The notes: generated by a model not told the origin, from the sequence alone. Positions 46,601-60,985 are shown, counted from the stretch's first letter. The stretch: 64,000 nt of DNA from Watersipora subatra (GCF_963576615.1 NC_088711.1:63583248-63647247), one strand, 5' to 3'. Program-made: numbers and translations.

Positions 46601-47951
46601 TAGTATAAATTGCCAAATGGATAGCATCACGAAATTATCTAAAAGACTTGCGATGAACTGGCAACGGATTCCTAATGCATAAACAATTACAATATAGAGA
46701 AAATGTCAGGCAGTCAATGAAGTGAATTATTCCTGAAGTATATTTAGGCTCAAGGACACTATAACCACGTATGACACTTTGACAACCCTGTCTAACTCTT
46801 CAGTGTCCCACTAGGCATAAAAAAAACCGTCATAAAATTTGAAAAACAATTAGCTTACAGAATAGCAGATTTTTAAACTATATGATAGTTTGAGAATACC
46901 CAATTGCATTATCATCAATAGCCTTAGCACCAACCTGGTCTCCGTAGGCATGACGACCAACTACAATACTCTTAGTCCAACCAGGGACCAGCCGTGGGAT
47001 ATTCTTGCAAATTATTGCCTCTCGGAAGACAGTACCACCAAGGATGTTACGGATTGTTCCATTAGGAGATTTCCACATCTTTTTGAGGTTAAACTCTGGT
47101 GAATAAATGCTGATAATAAAAAAGTTCATTGATAATGATAGAAAACAATCATTTCAATAGTATTTCAGCACTAGCATGACTTACCTTCCACCCGTTTCTC
47201 ATCAGGGGTAATAGTTGCACATTTGATCCCGACATGATATTTCGCAATAGCATTTGCGCAGTCAATAGTAACTGAAAACAATATGGTACGGTCTTAGAAT
47301 TAGGAGAAGACCTACAAAAGCAGCTAAACAATATTGATAATCATGTAGCATTTATGTAGGCTAGGTAAGAATAATTTATAGTACCTTGATCGTCAGTTTT
47401 ATCACGATTTTCAATGCTTAGATCGTACGTGTGCAAATTGGCACCAAAGTCAAGCCAAGGAAAAATAAGCTTTTCCTTAATCAACTCCCAGAGAATTCTA
47501 CAACACGGAGAAAATCAAAAAGTTCACCAAACGAACGAACTCGCAGATCACAAATAACCTATACAAGTAGATGAATACAAACCTTGTCATCTCATCTCCT
47601 TGCACCTCAACAACTGGTCCGCCTGAAGCAAAATGCAACAAAATGAAAATGTTAGATTCCGAAAACAAAATATATTACGAATAGCAGACTGTTCGGATTG
47701 CAATCAACCAATATGACTAAATGTTTTAATAATGACAGTTAATTTCGCAACCAGCGATCAGTAAATCCAATGTACTCCTTAATAGTAGTCACAAAAAGAC
47801 AAATGAAAACGAATTAAACCTGCATAAGCTACTTTGAGCTTAGCGAAAAAATGCGCTTGAGTGGTTTTATCTAGAATATAAAGTGAATAAAAACATTGGA
47901 AATATTGATTAATAAAAATACGGTCGATGACTTACATAAGATTTTAGACAT
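40611..47951 (-). CDS. IDH1: Isocitrate dehydrogenase [NADP+], cytosolic type, complete
   Basis: Converts isocitrate to 2-oxoglutarate with NADPH production. Coding exons, minus strand, all phases matching: 47951-47936 (MSKIL), optional 47870-47820, 47622-47583, 47497-47385, 47271-47185, 47095-46935, 45007-44861, 44629-44493, 44017-43866, 42976-42836, 42409-42247 and 40692-40611 (TGA). Without the optional exon it is 412 aa (human IDH1 414). Substrate and metal residues are present: [26 protein letters not shown] (Arg equivalent to human R132), [17 protein letters not shown] and [15 protein letters not shown] loop [10 protein letters not shown]. The short N-terminus ([19 protein letters not shown]) has no transit peptide, and the tail [17 protein letters not shown] is IDH1-like rather than IDH2-like. 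It ends RMSS, lacking the peroxisomal AKL signal of human IDH1. EF-1alpha lies just upstream on the same strand. Confidence 0.95.
40804..42220. mobile_element. Family G TIR element, copy 1
   Basis: Inverted ends CCGTAAAACCTCTAA / CCGTGAAACCTCTAA, flanked by TA. Repeated subterminal motifs such as 'gaacgccacctctatttga' occur at both ends. About 1.4 kb, in the last intron of IDH. It matches the copy at 60989-62509 over most of its length. A 110-bp fold-prone block of 'aaacgtttgc' motifs at 41278-41390 is found only in this copy. No transposase recognised. Confidence 0.75.
43021..43855. other. IDH intron, no other feature seen
   Basis: AT-rich sequence between the exons at 42836-42976 and 43866-44017. 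I see no gene, repeat array or transposon end. Confidence 0.5.
44040..44205. repeat. About 30-bp tandem repeat, 5-6 copies
   Basis: Units contain 'caattgaccaatgagctagt' with variable linkers. It lies just upstream (on the minus strand) of the IDH exon starting at 44017 but does not include its acceptor. Confidence 0.75.
45318..45520. repeat. 64-bp tandem repeat, about 3 copies
   Basis: Units contain 'ggtctggagggggcaaacat' and 'gttctatatatcgacacaac', with the latter at 45361, 45425 and 45489. IDH intron. Confidence 0.85.
45652..46045. repeat. 34-bp minisatellite, about 11 copies
   Basis: The unit is 'ttgtatactcttgtgatact' plus 'gtatacatacatac'; a few units are shorter. All long frames here are repeat artefacts. 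IDH intron. Confidence 0.9.
47820..47870 (-). CDS. IDH1: Possible 51-nt cassette exon of IDH
   Basis: Acceptor tattctag, donor GCAG|gtttaa, exactly 51 nt, open in the IDH frame and phase 1 on both sides. Inclusion would add 17 residues ([17 protein letters not shown]) and change the Cys codon to Tyr at the first junction. Skipping gives MSKILCGPVVEV, which matches the usual cytosolic length. It could be a chance open stretch. Confidence 0.4.
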
Positions 47952-48095
47952 TTTAGTACTGTTTTGTCGCCGATACCGACACCCACAATGAGAAAGAAAA
48001 TCTTAGTCACAACATATACGTGTATTTTTGCTAGACCGTGGTCTTTATATTCATTAATAAAGAACACCAACCAAATGCTAAGGCTAGACACTGAA

Positions 48096-48155
48096 ATAGC
48101 CAAGTGATGACAATCCCAAAAGAGAACTCTTTTGGGATTGTCATCACTTGGCTAT
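48096..48155. repeat. Perfect 29-bp-arm palindrome upstream of IDH
   Basis: Left arm 'atagccaagtgatgacaatc' continuing 'ccaaaagag', a 2-bp centre, then the exact complement. A partial second copy of the arm follows to about 48215. It lies about 150 bp upstream of the IDH start codon. Confidence 0.9.
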
Positions 48156-48882
48156 TCCCAAAAGAGAACTCTTTTGGGATTGTCATCACTGGGAGTGATG
48201 ACAATTCATCCCAGTGATTACAATGGCGAGATTTAATACATTAGGCTAGTTCATAATCATAACTAAATATTCACCAGTTGCATTACTTCAGGTAGAGTCC
48301 AGTCATATTTGCTACACAGCCATGGTTCAGCTGACCGCGTACTCATGATTTATGATGTACTCATCAATACGTGTATGGGTGCTCCACTTGTACCCATACA
48401 CGTATCTATACAAGTGGGGAGCAGTACTTATCAGTTCACGCAATAAAGGTTGGCTGGTATATCTATTTACAATTAGTGGTCCTCGTGTCAAATAGTTTGA
48501 GTCAAACGATAGTTGTGGGCAACTGACTAGTAGAAGTTGCTTCTAAAATTAACAAGATCTTGTCTGGTACATATATGTACCAGATGAAACAAGGGAGTAA
48601 GAGTACTGCACAATGAATTTTATTTGTATTGCGTATTAACCTAGAAGCAGAAAATAACGAATGTAAAGGTTTTGTATATCAAAACATTTATTTCATAACA
48701 GCAAGTAGAACCCCTATCCTGCGAAATTCTTTGCGGTGATACATAGACCTAAGCAACCACATTGTCAACTCGAGCACTATAACAGTGCATACAATTTGTG
48801 TCAATAATAAATAACTAATGAGACGCAATGTTGTTTCCTCTCCCACATAACACCGACGGATTAGGGCATCCTTATGCATGTA

Positions 48883-50859
<1,977 letters not shown>

Positions 50860-51141
50860 TCAACTGCAATATCAATTACACAAACGTTACCAGAATCGTT
50901 ATTTACATTTGAATGGCTTCGTACAACTCAAGTAAAAACAGCAACTTTATTCACGCAGCATATACACCTAGTTACACTTTTCATTCAAACAAGAATACAT
51001 TTTAAAACACTCCACAGATATACTGTTCATAAACAGTAACACGCTTACAGAATCTAACGATGTTCGAGTAATAATCCTAACAGAGTTGCGAACTACGATG
51101 TCCAACTGCAACAATGTAAATTGACGATATGAATTTCTTAC

Positions 51142-51210
51142 CTCGCTGCTAAGTGTGCCACGAATGAAGAAAAGGGAAGTGGCATGGCGACCAGAAGCTT
51201 TTATATACCT
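51142..51210 (-). promoter_or_regulatory. EEF1A: EF-1alpha core promoter and non-coding first exon
   Basis: On the minus strand a TATA box TATATAAAA (51207-51199) lies about 25 nt before a pyrimidine tract CTTCCCTTTTCTTC (51179-51166), the kind of TOP start known for EF-1alpha messages. The exon ends CAGCGAG|gtaaga at 51142. The matching acceptor is attgcag at 50864, giving a 278-bp intron in the 5' UTR. Confidence 0.75.
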
Positions 51211-51852
51211 TACGAGTGGGGTACCCAATCTGGAACGGATTTTTCAATACTGTCCATCCCTGTAATTATAGCCTTGGTTTTACAACAATCATTTCAGCTT
51301 TGAAATAATCTTACGTCCCGCAATTGTTGATCTATACAACCAAGTTTATACCGTAAAGAAAATCCTTCGAGATTTCTATAATTTCAGTGAAGAATACATG
51401 TAATATACTTTAGTGCGATGTCAATTTGTTGAATGGCGTATGGAAGCGTTATAGGTATAGAAATGCCTATAGAAGATAACTCCAGTTGTGTTAAGCAATA
51501 GTTATTTTCTATGTAAAAAGCTTTATATTAAACGCACATACGTGAAGGAATAACAGCCTATAACACACAAAAAGACGTGAACTTTTATCACGTATAATCA
51601 TCTAAGTAGGCTACTCTTATCTACATGATTAGACAGTATTATAAGACACATGTAATTGTCAGGAGTAATCTTTGCTTTACCTCTTATGCTTGAAATTACA
51701 AAAACAGTTTTAAATTCAACAGTTGTCTAGCTAGCCGTTTGCCAATTAGTTGTTATTGAACAACATGTAATGCCTTCATTTGCACTTTCCCCAACACACT
51801 ATTATGTTGAAGTTTATAAGTGGCCTTTGTGTAAAAAAAACAAGCACTTGGC

Positions 51853-51925
51853 CTAATGTCTTCTACCAGAGTTGCAAGGTTCTGGACTCCTTCTGGACCT
51901 TACGACACTGCAGTAAAAGCACAGA
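51853..51925 (-). pseudogene. Relic of an MPV17 exon
   Basis: 'taatgtcttctaccagag' to 'ctgcagtaaaagcacagata' resembles the MPV17 exon and acceptor at 55190-55255 ('taatgttttataccagag' to 'ctgcagtaaaagacagataa'). It has small insertions, and the Trp codon is now followed by a stop (TGG TAG). Only this exon end and flanking intron are present. It lies between EF-1alpha and MPV17. Confidence 0.55.
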
Positions 51926-52527
51926 TAAAATAGGTTAGTTAGATATGCAGTCTGCTTGCAGTCATGAAAAGTATTGAATGGGTTGTGTAGTTTACGCAAA
52001 AGGAAATCTAACAGGGTTTTAGACTCTGCAGTAGGTTTCAGTAGCAATATATTTCTTGTTTTTGTCAAATGCCGCTCATATATGCCTTCTGCGTTATTCT
52101 ATAAATTTGTGATTGCAAGTTTTAAATCAAAAGTTAAACAGTAAAACTAGGCATTTTGTAAAGGCTGCAACTTACTAGGCTTTGTAATTCTTTCTTAACT
52201 ATTCACAAATTAGCATATACAAATAAGCTTATGTCAAGTACATGTAGTTGAGACTTTTTAAAAACCCACCTTTGTTTCCCATCAAACTCTCTTGTGAGCA
52301 TGACATAAAATTAATACTTATAAAAACCCAAGCATATATATCATCCTGCAGATTGTTATTGCTATTCTATCGAGTGATGAATTTTTGTGGATTGACTCCT
52401 CAGGTATTATGTGTTATTACTAACATATAAAGGAAGGCGATTATCCAATGGTAGTGAGTTATGAGAAAGCAACTACCCTGAATATGTGCTCAATGTCTTG
52501 ATCATTTGTCTGAATGACGCATGTGTA

Positions 52528-53290
52528 GGTGGACGCTAATATGTGTAGGTGGACCTATCAGTGTTCACCTATATAATATGTCCACCTACACATATCAGTG
52601 TTCACCTATATAATATGTCCACCTACACATATCAGTATCTACCTACACATATCAGTGTCCACCTACACATATCATTGTTCACCTACACATATCAGTGTCC
52701 ACCTACACATCAGCATCCACCTACACATATCAGTATCTACCTACACATATCAGTGTTTACCAACACATCGGCGTCTACCTACACATATCAGCGTCTACCT
52801 ACACATATCAGTCTCTACCTACACATATAGACACTAATACATGTAAGTGGACGCTGATATGTGTAGGTAGACACTGGTGTGTGTAGGTGGACGCTGATAT
52901 GTGTAGGTAGACACTGATGTGTGTAGGTGGACGCTGATACGTGTAGGTGGACACTGATATGTGTAGGTGGACGCTGATATGTGTAGGTAGACACTGATAT
53001 GAGTAGGTGCTTAGGTGGACACTGATATGAGTAGGTGGACGCTATTATGCGTAGGTAAACACTAATATGCGTAAGTAAGCTGATATGTGTGGGTGGACGC
53101 TATTATGCGTAGGTAAACACTAATACGCATAGGTACGCTGATATGAGTAGGTGAACGCTATTATGCGTAGGTAAACACTAATACGCGTAGGTATGCTGAT
53201 GTGTCGATGGACGCTATTATGCATAGGCCAACACTAATATACGTAGGTACACTGATATGTGTGGGTGGACGACGATATGTAAAAGTGGAC
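52528..53290. repeat. 20-bp minisatellite in two opposite-facing arms
   Basis: 52550-52830 is an array of 'cacctacacatatcagtgtc'. 52840-53290 is an array of its complement 'gacactgatatgtgtaggtg', becoming more degenerate rightward ('tattatgcgtaggtaaac'). The two arms face each other across about 10-20 bp. Confidence 0.9.
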
Positions 53291-53576
53291 ACTGTCACTC
53301 TGGCTGCTGCAGCATTCTCAAATGAACATTACTGTGATTTAGCACTTTACTAGTTGAAGTACAAACTAATATACAATGCTGACAGTTTATTGCAAATTAA
53401 CAAGATAAACAATAATCTTTAGAAAAATGGACAGCACAAAAAATAATGAGAGGGAAGAGCAAAGTAACAACAAAGTCAAATATGTTGACGGCTACTGGAA
53501 CCAATTGGAGTATCAATTATATCGCAAGAGGAAGGACCTGGACAACTCGACACTCTAATCTTCAATGATGTCTCCG

Positions 53577-56500
53577 TCAAGTCTCCGTCTTCGCATATGT
53601 ATTATTAGAGGCATACTTCTTTGTTCCTCCGACCTTCCAAGACATGTAGGTATTCCATCCGAGAGATATCGTGTTGGCAAACAAAACTCTGACAAAAATA
53701 AACTAGGCTGCAAACAGTTTAAAAGAAATGCTATTTTAATTTGTTTGTAGCAACCTGAAGACTCGACGTAAAAAATGGAACAGACTGGAAAAGTAAAGTT
53801 ATGGAGAAGAATTACAAATGGCATCGATCAAGATGCAAGATAGCACAGTCCTAGTTGAGAAACAATCAGCTCTAAAAGCAAGATTAGTTTCATGAGATCT
53901 TCCAGCTTCTGATGTTTGAAGAATAGTTGAACTGATATCATGTTGCGACAGCGCTGACGTTACCAACAACCAATCAAATTATCTTTACAGAATTACTGGA
54001 AATACGGGAGCTTTTTATAGCATCAGGTAGCTGAACAAAGCCTTTAAATTAAAAGCAAAGTTGATTCTTACAAGTTAGCAAGTCTAACAGCTAGCTATGC
54101 GAGACTAGATTGAGATAAGCTTCTCTGATAATGCAGCAAGCTGATTGCTGGCATAAATTGGTAACACAAATTCTACTTTCTCAAGGCTCACCATCTTCAT
54201 ATAAGCTTCCCTACATGAATGTTGACTTTTATTTTAATGACAAGCACTATGTTTCCTGTCTCCGATGATGCAAGTTTGGAATAGTTTTTCGCTAAACTGT
54301 GTTCAATACGCCGAAAACTTACTATGTGCTAACACATACTTTCAAGAGTGAACCAACCTGTGCTGCAGTGGGACGAGGTAGAAGTTGAAGAGTTGTGCTG
54401 CTGGCCATAATTTATAGTTGCTGAGAATAATGCTGGGCAATGTCTACAACAGTGACAAGCAACAGTATGTCACACCAAGAGGATAGGAAACACCATGAGG
54501 GCAGGCAACACCATGTGGCCAGGAAACACCATGTGGCCAGGAAACACCATGTGGCCAGGAAACACCATGTTGGCAGGCAACACTATGGGTGCATAGAACA
54601 CCATGTGGGCAGGAAACACCATGTGGCCAGGAAACACCATGTATCCTGGAAACACCATGTGGTCAGGAAACACCATGTGGTCAAGAAACACCATGTGGCC
54701 AGGAAGCACTATGCGGGCAGGGAACACCATGAGGGCAAGAAACACTATGTGGGCAGGGAACACCATGAGGGCAGGGAACATAAATTATGGGCAGGAAACC
54801 CCATGGGTAGGAAACACTATGTGGGCAGGAAACGCCATGTGGCCAGGAAACACCATGAGTGCGGGTGGCATCATGAGAAGAGATGACACTATGAAGGCAG
54901 CGACTAAACAACACTGTCGCTGACCTCTACTAACCTCCTTTAGTCCTGACGTAAGCGCTGTCCAGTTTTCTCCTTTTAGAACCCCCATTGTCATACAAAA
55001 GATTGTTAAGAAGCATGGAGCGAAGACTAGCTGCAAAAGGTAGACGGACAGTTTAAAATGAAACCACATAAATTGGCTATATAGTTATACCCATATACAG
55101 CGTAACTGTAAATTTACTAGAATTACGTTACTTAACCAACCTGGTCTAAAGCCATCATTCTAACAGGCTTGAAAGCTAAGGTCGAAGGAACGATCTTGTC
55201 TAATGTTTTATACCAGAGCCGCAAGGTCGGGCCCTGCAGTAAAAGACAGATAAGATGACTGGCAAGAGTGACCAAAGTGTAACACGGAGCTAGCTTTAGT
55301 GACTGTAAAAGCTCAACAACTACAATTATGATATGAATTCGGTTGTGGATGCAGTCAAACCATTTTGTATTATTAAGTTTCCATAAGGTGACGGTGTGGC
55401 GACACTTGGGCCGACCAGCAGATCATGTTTCCATAGGGCACTATAGTATAGCAATGGTTGTGCGATGCCCTATGTCAAGGCCATATCTATGTCAAGGCCG
55501 TATCTCATATTACAAATATAAATTAAAGTTGTGATCACTGCTACACAAACGTTACTCATCATGTTTTAATGTACAATAATGGTGAGGGTTAAAAATAACC
55601 AGTTAATTTATTAACAATTAAATATTAATCCTAACATTTGTTTAATATTAATTATAATATTGAATATAATTATATAATATTTCTTGTGATACATTAAGTG
55701 CGATGGCATTAGTCACGTAGGCCATTTCCGTGGCACAAAAGACGTGCATTGCACCTGGGTTCTACTTCTAAACAGCGACACTGAATCATGACAGAATGAG
55801 AGCCACACAGCCGTTTCCAAGATGGCTTCGCAGCCCCCAATGTGGGTGTGTCACTACCCTATCACCGTATAAAACTTTAGTAATTGTTGGACCAGCACTG
55901 TGTATAACCATGATAACCAACCAACTTACTGCAAATATTATCCCAAATCCTAGAAACCGAAGAGTTCTCAATGGCTCATACGTGCCAGATATGTGACTTT
56001 TTTCAATCGCTGTTTGAGATATGATGTCTCCAACCGACATAAGGGTACCTAAGATAGATGATACACCATATCACACAAATGCATTACAAAAAGTAGTCGT
56101 GAAGTACTGAAAGAGAAGACAATTTATTTTCAAAAAATTAGGTGGAAGCTGCCAGAGAACTGTTATACATAGACCTGTTCCCCTCCAGGCAATCAGAAGT
56201 TCTGCCAAGCTCCAAAAGCGTCATTAGGATAGGGTGGGTTGGGGAGAGAAACCTGATAAAACACCGTTACGAGGGGGCGTGTTGGGGAGAGAAACCTGAT
56301 AAAACACCATTAGGAGGGGACGGGTTGGGGAGAGAAACCTGATAAAACACCATTAGGAGGGGCTGGGTTGGGAAACCTGATAAAACACTATTAGAGGAGG
56401 TGGGTTGGGGAAAGAAACCTGATAAAACACTATTAGGAGGGGCGGGTTGGGGAGAGAAACCTGATAAAACACCATTAGGAGGGGCTGGGTTGGGAAACCT

Positions 56501-59266
56501 GATAAAACACTATTAGAGGAGGTGGGTTGGGGAAAGAAACCTGATAAAACACTATTAGGAGGGGCGGGTTGGGGAGAGAAACCTGATAAAACACCATTAG
56601 GAGGGGGCGTGTTGGGGAGAGAAACCTGATAAAACACCATTAGGAGGGGACGGGTTGGGGAGAGAAACCTGATAAAACACCATTAGGAGGGGCTGGGTTG
56701 GGAAACCTGATAAAACACTATTAGAGGAGGTGGGTTGGGGAAAGAAACCTGATAAAACACTATTAGGAGGGGCGGGTTGGGGAGAGAAACCTGATAAAAC
56801 ACCATTAGGAGGGGGCGGATTCGGGAGAGAAACCTGATAAAACACCATTAGGAGGGAGGCGGGTCGGGGAGAAACCTGATAAAACACCATTAGGAGGGAC
56901 TGGGTTGGGGAGAGAAACCCGATAAAACTCACAAAAGAACGCATATGCTGAAATCAGTTTGTACTTGAGCCAATAACCTACTGGTAAAGTTCAAGCAAGT
57001 TCTGATGCAAGAATTTAACAATCAATGAGCATTATTTATCCCTTCATCCTTATTGGCTATAACAAGACATGACTTGAAGCAATCATTTTTGTGCGAGTCA
57101 GCGGTCAAGAAGTGCCTCTTATTTGACTATCGTTATCGCAATAGAGTGATGAACCATAGTGATAGCTGTTGTTACAAACTTATCATTCGCCGGAATCTTT
57201 CAGCTTAGCCAATTATGAGTTATTCATCAATGTTCGGAGTTGTCTATACAAAAATGTTCTAATGCCACAATATAAATTCAATTTTAGAAGACTTGGATTA
57301 CACTAAACGCAAAAAATGTATAATAACAAGCCAATAACGAACAATAGCAATAGAACTTTTTTAACATTAGCCATGAGTTCCTGTAGCTCTAAAGGTCTGG
57401 CTAAACACAGCAAGGAAATTCATCACCATAGTGTAGATAACTGTTGTGGCTACACACACAGCGCTACTTAATGATGTTACTAAATGATGCGTGGTGTTGA
57501 CAAATAGATAATGGTTGACAATGAGAATTGGCCTCATTCATGTGAAGCCCATGACATCCTTGCTGTACCCTTATTTATCATCAGGATATTTAAATTTTAT
57601 TATCTAATATGGAGTATGAAAGATTGGTGATCACAATAACATTTGTGTACTATTTGCATTGCTGTTTTGCTCCAAAAAAACTACACATCAACGATGAAAA
57701 CAGTTAGATAAAAAAATACTCAAAGTTCATGACACACGTACTTTAAACTATAGAAAGGATTTTAATATATTCAAATATCCGGACTGTTTTATGAAACATT
57801 CTAATCTATAAAAGTAACTATCGTATAACTGTTACAAAAAGTAATATATTTTTCGTAAATAAACATTTGCTTGTGGGATTGTCGTTCAAAGGCCAATCTT
57901 GAGATGAACTTGTTATGTTGGAAACAAATAAAACTGAGTTGAGATTTATATGATCAACTAATTCAGGCAATCACTTTTGTACTGGTTTTATCGCTTCTGA
58001 CATGTACTAACTTGTTGTTATAGAAATAACGCATCAACCATGCATGGCTAAGCAAAAGACCCATTTCGTTGACGCGCGTATATACACTTCTGTGATTATT
58101 TGTAACTAAGGTGTTCGCCATCGTCCAGATAGTTGGAAGAACTGTAGCAGTCGTGTATAATAACAGACATCAGCGAACTTTGTGAAACTTGAAATTTCAT
58201 AAAATTTCATATAAAATTTCGTGTAAAATTTCAGCAATAAAAAATACTACTGATAAAGGTTGAAGTGAAGTCGATCATTGAGGTCAAACTACTGAATGTG
58301 AAGCCTTTATTTATTATAAATATTATTATTATATTAGTTATAATAAAATAATCATCTGGGAAAAAACCGCCTGAACAAGATGGCTTCTGTTTACACTTTC
58401 ATGCAAACTCATTCGTCAAAATATTTTCACAAATATACATCTCGCATTCAATAAAACCATGTCTATTGTTGTTATGCGTCTGTTTCATCATCATTGTAAT
58501 GCTGTCACTTTGAGCACTGATATCTCAAAACCTATCGTAAAAATTCGTCTAATTTTTTAACCTTAGCTGGAAGGAGTGCATATCATCCTCTGATAAACAT
58601 GATGAGCCTGTTGGTCACCTCTGATAGTCGAAAAATGCTACAGAAATTATTCACGCGATTTGGCAAGAAGTATGGGTCACATGATCAGATTACGATTAGA
58701 CGATTAGACCAAGTCGAAACAAAACTGTAAAACCTCTTCGGCAAAACCCAAAGTGTTTTTCATAAACTAGTGCTACAAGAAGTTTTATACTGAGCCTTTT
58801 ATTGGCCTTTCAATTCACATGAGAACATCACGTGCCAAAACAATAACCAAATCGTTTGACTACATCAGAGAAATAAATTCATCCCAATCTACGGCAGTTC
58901 CGTAATGGCGGCGATTAACTGTTCATTTTTGAGCTTTTAGGAGCTTGTAATCAGATGTCCACATATTTTGCCCTTACAACACGGCAGAGTAAGACATGGT
59001 GAATCTTTTGATACCAAATAACTGTAATGTGAATTTTGTTGCAAGTCAACCTTTAAGAAAGGTTAACATAAAAAGCAACTTTCAACTGTACAAGTATGAG
59101 GCGAGTAGGAAAATAGATGTAATACCTAAGTAGTCAAGACTAGTGAGATAAGTTGGTTGGGATAAGTAGTCTTCCCCTACTCATTAAGATGTGAAGTCTC
59201 ACCAGTGGCAAGGGCCTGTGTTATCACTGGTCTCCGCTCAAGCATGCGTAGGTAGAAGCGCAACAT
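53577..59266 (-). CDS. MPV17: MPV17 inner-membrane family protein, complete
   Basis: Four-pass inner mitochondrial membrane protein of the Mpv17/PMP22 family, needed for mtDNA maintenance in mammals; exact transport role debated. Exons, phases matching: 59266-59203 ([20 protein letters not shown]), 56048-55930, 55233-55141, 55030-54935, 54443-54358 and 53688-53577 (TGA), 189 aa (human 176). Family signatures: [61 protein letters not shown] (the WP.Q..NF..VP signature) and [18 protein letters not shown] and WP.AQ..NFYLVPL favour MPV17 over PXMP2 or MPV17L. The tail extends about 17 residues past the usual end. An acceptor-like ctgtag immediately before ATG suggests a further 5' UTR exon. AATAAA on the minus strand near 53386. 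Confidence 0.92.
54470..54870. repeat. 18-bp minisatellite, about 22 copies
   Basis: The unit is 'aaacaccatgtggccagg' with GGGCAGG and other variants. It fills the MPV17 intron between exons 54443 and 54935. The 18-bp period leaves frames open on both strands (NTMWPG repeats) that are not genes. Confidence 0.9.
56222..56932. repeat. 42-bp minisatellite, about 17 copies
   Basis: The unit contains 'gagaaacctgataaaacacc' and 'attaggagggg-cgggttgggg'. A larger block is duplicated (compare 56300-56470 with 56640-56800). MPV17 intron 1. Confidence 0.9.
56945..59160. other. MPV17 intron 1, no gene seen
   Basis: Mostly unique AT-rich sequence. 58360-58960 is less AT-rich and looks like an old interspersed repeat, but no second copy is in this window. 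Confidence 0.4.
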
Positions 59267-59329
59267 TCTACAGAAATGGCCACGCGCAGACTGCTGCACA
59301 CATGAGCCACCAATGTCTGAAACTAAGAG

Positions 59330-60985
59330 AAGCATAACTATGGGTTTGTATTTTTAGGCCGACAAGAGATACTTATTAGCACACCTACTTACTTTACTAA
59401 TGTATAGTGGAAAAATACCAAATGTAAAAAATTTGGTCACATATGGCGGCGGCTCAAATTTCCGTGTACTGCACAAATGTGGCACGGTGGCCACTAGAAT
59501 CGCTATGAATGAATGAATGAATAACATAGCTATGGATAATAGTTCGCAAGTTTGGCAAGACTGTTATATTATGTTATATGGAAGAAAATCTATGCCAACT
59601 TTCCGTTATCAACAGGTTTGGTTTACACTATCAGGAATACCAAAATACTGTTGTATGAAAAGCAAGGTAGTTTGCTGCAGTTGATTACTTTAAAACTTCC
59701 GCACTTGTGACCAAAGCCAACAATTATCTCAGCATTGCAAACCCAAAAAAAGCTTGTGAAAAGTCAAGGTGAGGCTGCACGCAGACTACCGCGCTTACTG
59801 ATCACTGGTCTCAAAGTCAAACAACCCTAGACTAGCTTTGCTGATAATTTATAATGGAGATAATAGCCTGCTTGTTATAAAAAGTTCTTTCTAGCAAAAC
59901 CAACCCATCATCTTATAGCTACTTTGATGTTTTACTCATTTCGTTGCAACAACTTTGGGCGGTTGATTTTTATTACTTGGCAGCATATTAAATTGTCTTC
60001 GACAAACCAAAATTAATTCTAGAGTGAACAATGATAGAAAAACATTGTTAGCTATAGTGGAGACCCACTGGACCTCAAATGAATACTAATAAATGTGATG
60101 AAAATTAGGAGATTGCAGCCATTGAGCATTTCAAGATTACTATAAGTCAGACAGCTGGCATTGACTGAAGGATAAACTCGATTAAACCAGTAACAGCTGT
60201 ACTAAATCTCAAGAATTCACTTTTCTATAATTACATCAACAGAAAGTTTCAGGCTTTGCTAATTATCTAAGTGCACTAAAAGGCTTCGGAATTACGCATA
60301 ATTAAACCTCTCTGTTTGGTGATAAGACTGGTGGTTATGTAATAAAACTAACCATGGGAAGATTGAATAACTCAGATAATTCAGGTTATAAATTTGAACC
60401 TCTGAATCTTGCCTTTAGAGACTTATCATTGAAACTGCCAACTCAGTCAGGCCTTTGTGGGACATTAGACAAAGGGTGCCACATGAAAATTACCACACAA
60501 AGAAGAAGTACTAGAGCTCTTTCTAGTCTTCAAATCTTTTCATGGGATGTCATAAAGGGTTACTAATCTTCAGGACGGTGTTGCACTCATATAGTACTAC
60601 TTTGTTAACAACCCTATAGCTTTTACTCCCTGTTGAAGCATAAAAGAAAAGCAATAAAGTAAAATAGAATGCTCTAATTTAATAATAAATAAGTACGATA
60701 AATAAAGATATTCAATGTAAAAGAGCAAAGCATGACAATTTTCAGCGATCAACACCACTGGTATGAACCGGGTAAAAACCCAAATTCTGAAACATTTATG
60801 AAATAACTACATATAGCAGCAGTAATGCACTCACTAATTTACAGAAAAAATTAAGCTAATGCGATAATTTTGCATCAGGATAATCTATACAAGCTTTATA
60901 AAAATACCTAAAAGGCTAAACACCAAGAGGCTTTGCAGACTTAAATATTTCCGCAATATTTATTCATGTCTACCACAGTTTTCAT
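59330..60985. other. Upstream of MPV17, no gene supported
   Basis: The only sizeable frame (60354-60566) has no known motif and no splice context that would support it. Promoter elements of MPV17 are presumably near 59.3 kb but are not recognisable. Confidence 0.4.

Noticed and set aside
48688-48879. 63-aa minus-strand frame after EF-1alpha
   Set aside because: It is the EF-1alpha 3' UTR, after the stop codon and before the poly(A) signals.
53555-53824. 89-aa minus-strand frame ending [12 protein letters not shown]
   Set aside because: Overlaps the true last MPV17 exon (53577-53688) in another frame; that exon encodes GWNTYMSWK in phase with its upstream exon.
54440-54923. Frames with H-H-V-A-R-K or N-T-M-W-P-G repeats
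   Set aside because: 18-bp minisatellite inside an MPV17 intron; real coding here is only the exon 54358-54443.
56353-56944. Proline-rich frames on the minus strand
   Set aside because: 42-bp minisatellite in MPV17 intron 1.
60354-60566. 70-aa plus-strand frame upstream of MPV17
   Set aside because: No motif, no splice partners found, isolated in AT-rich sequence.
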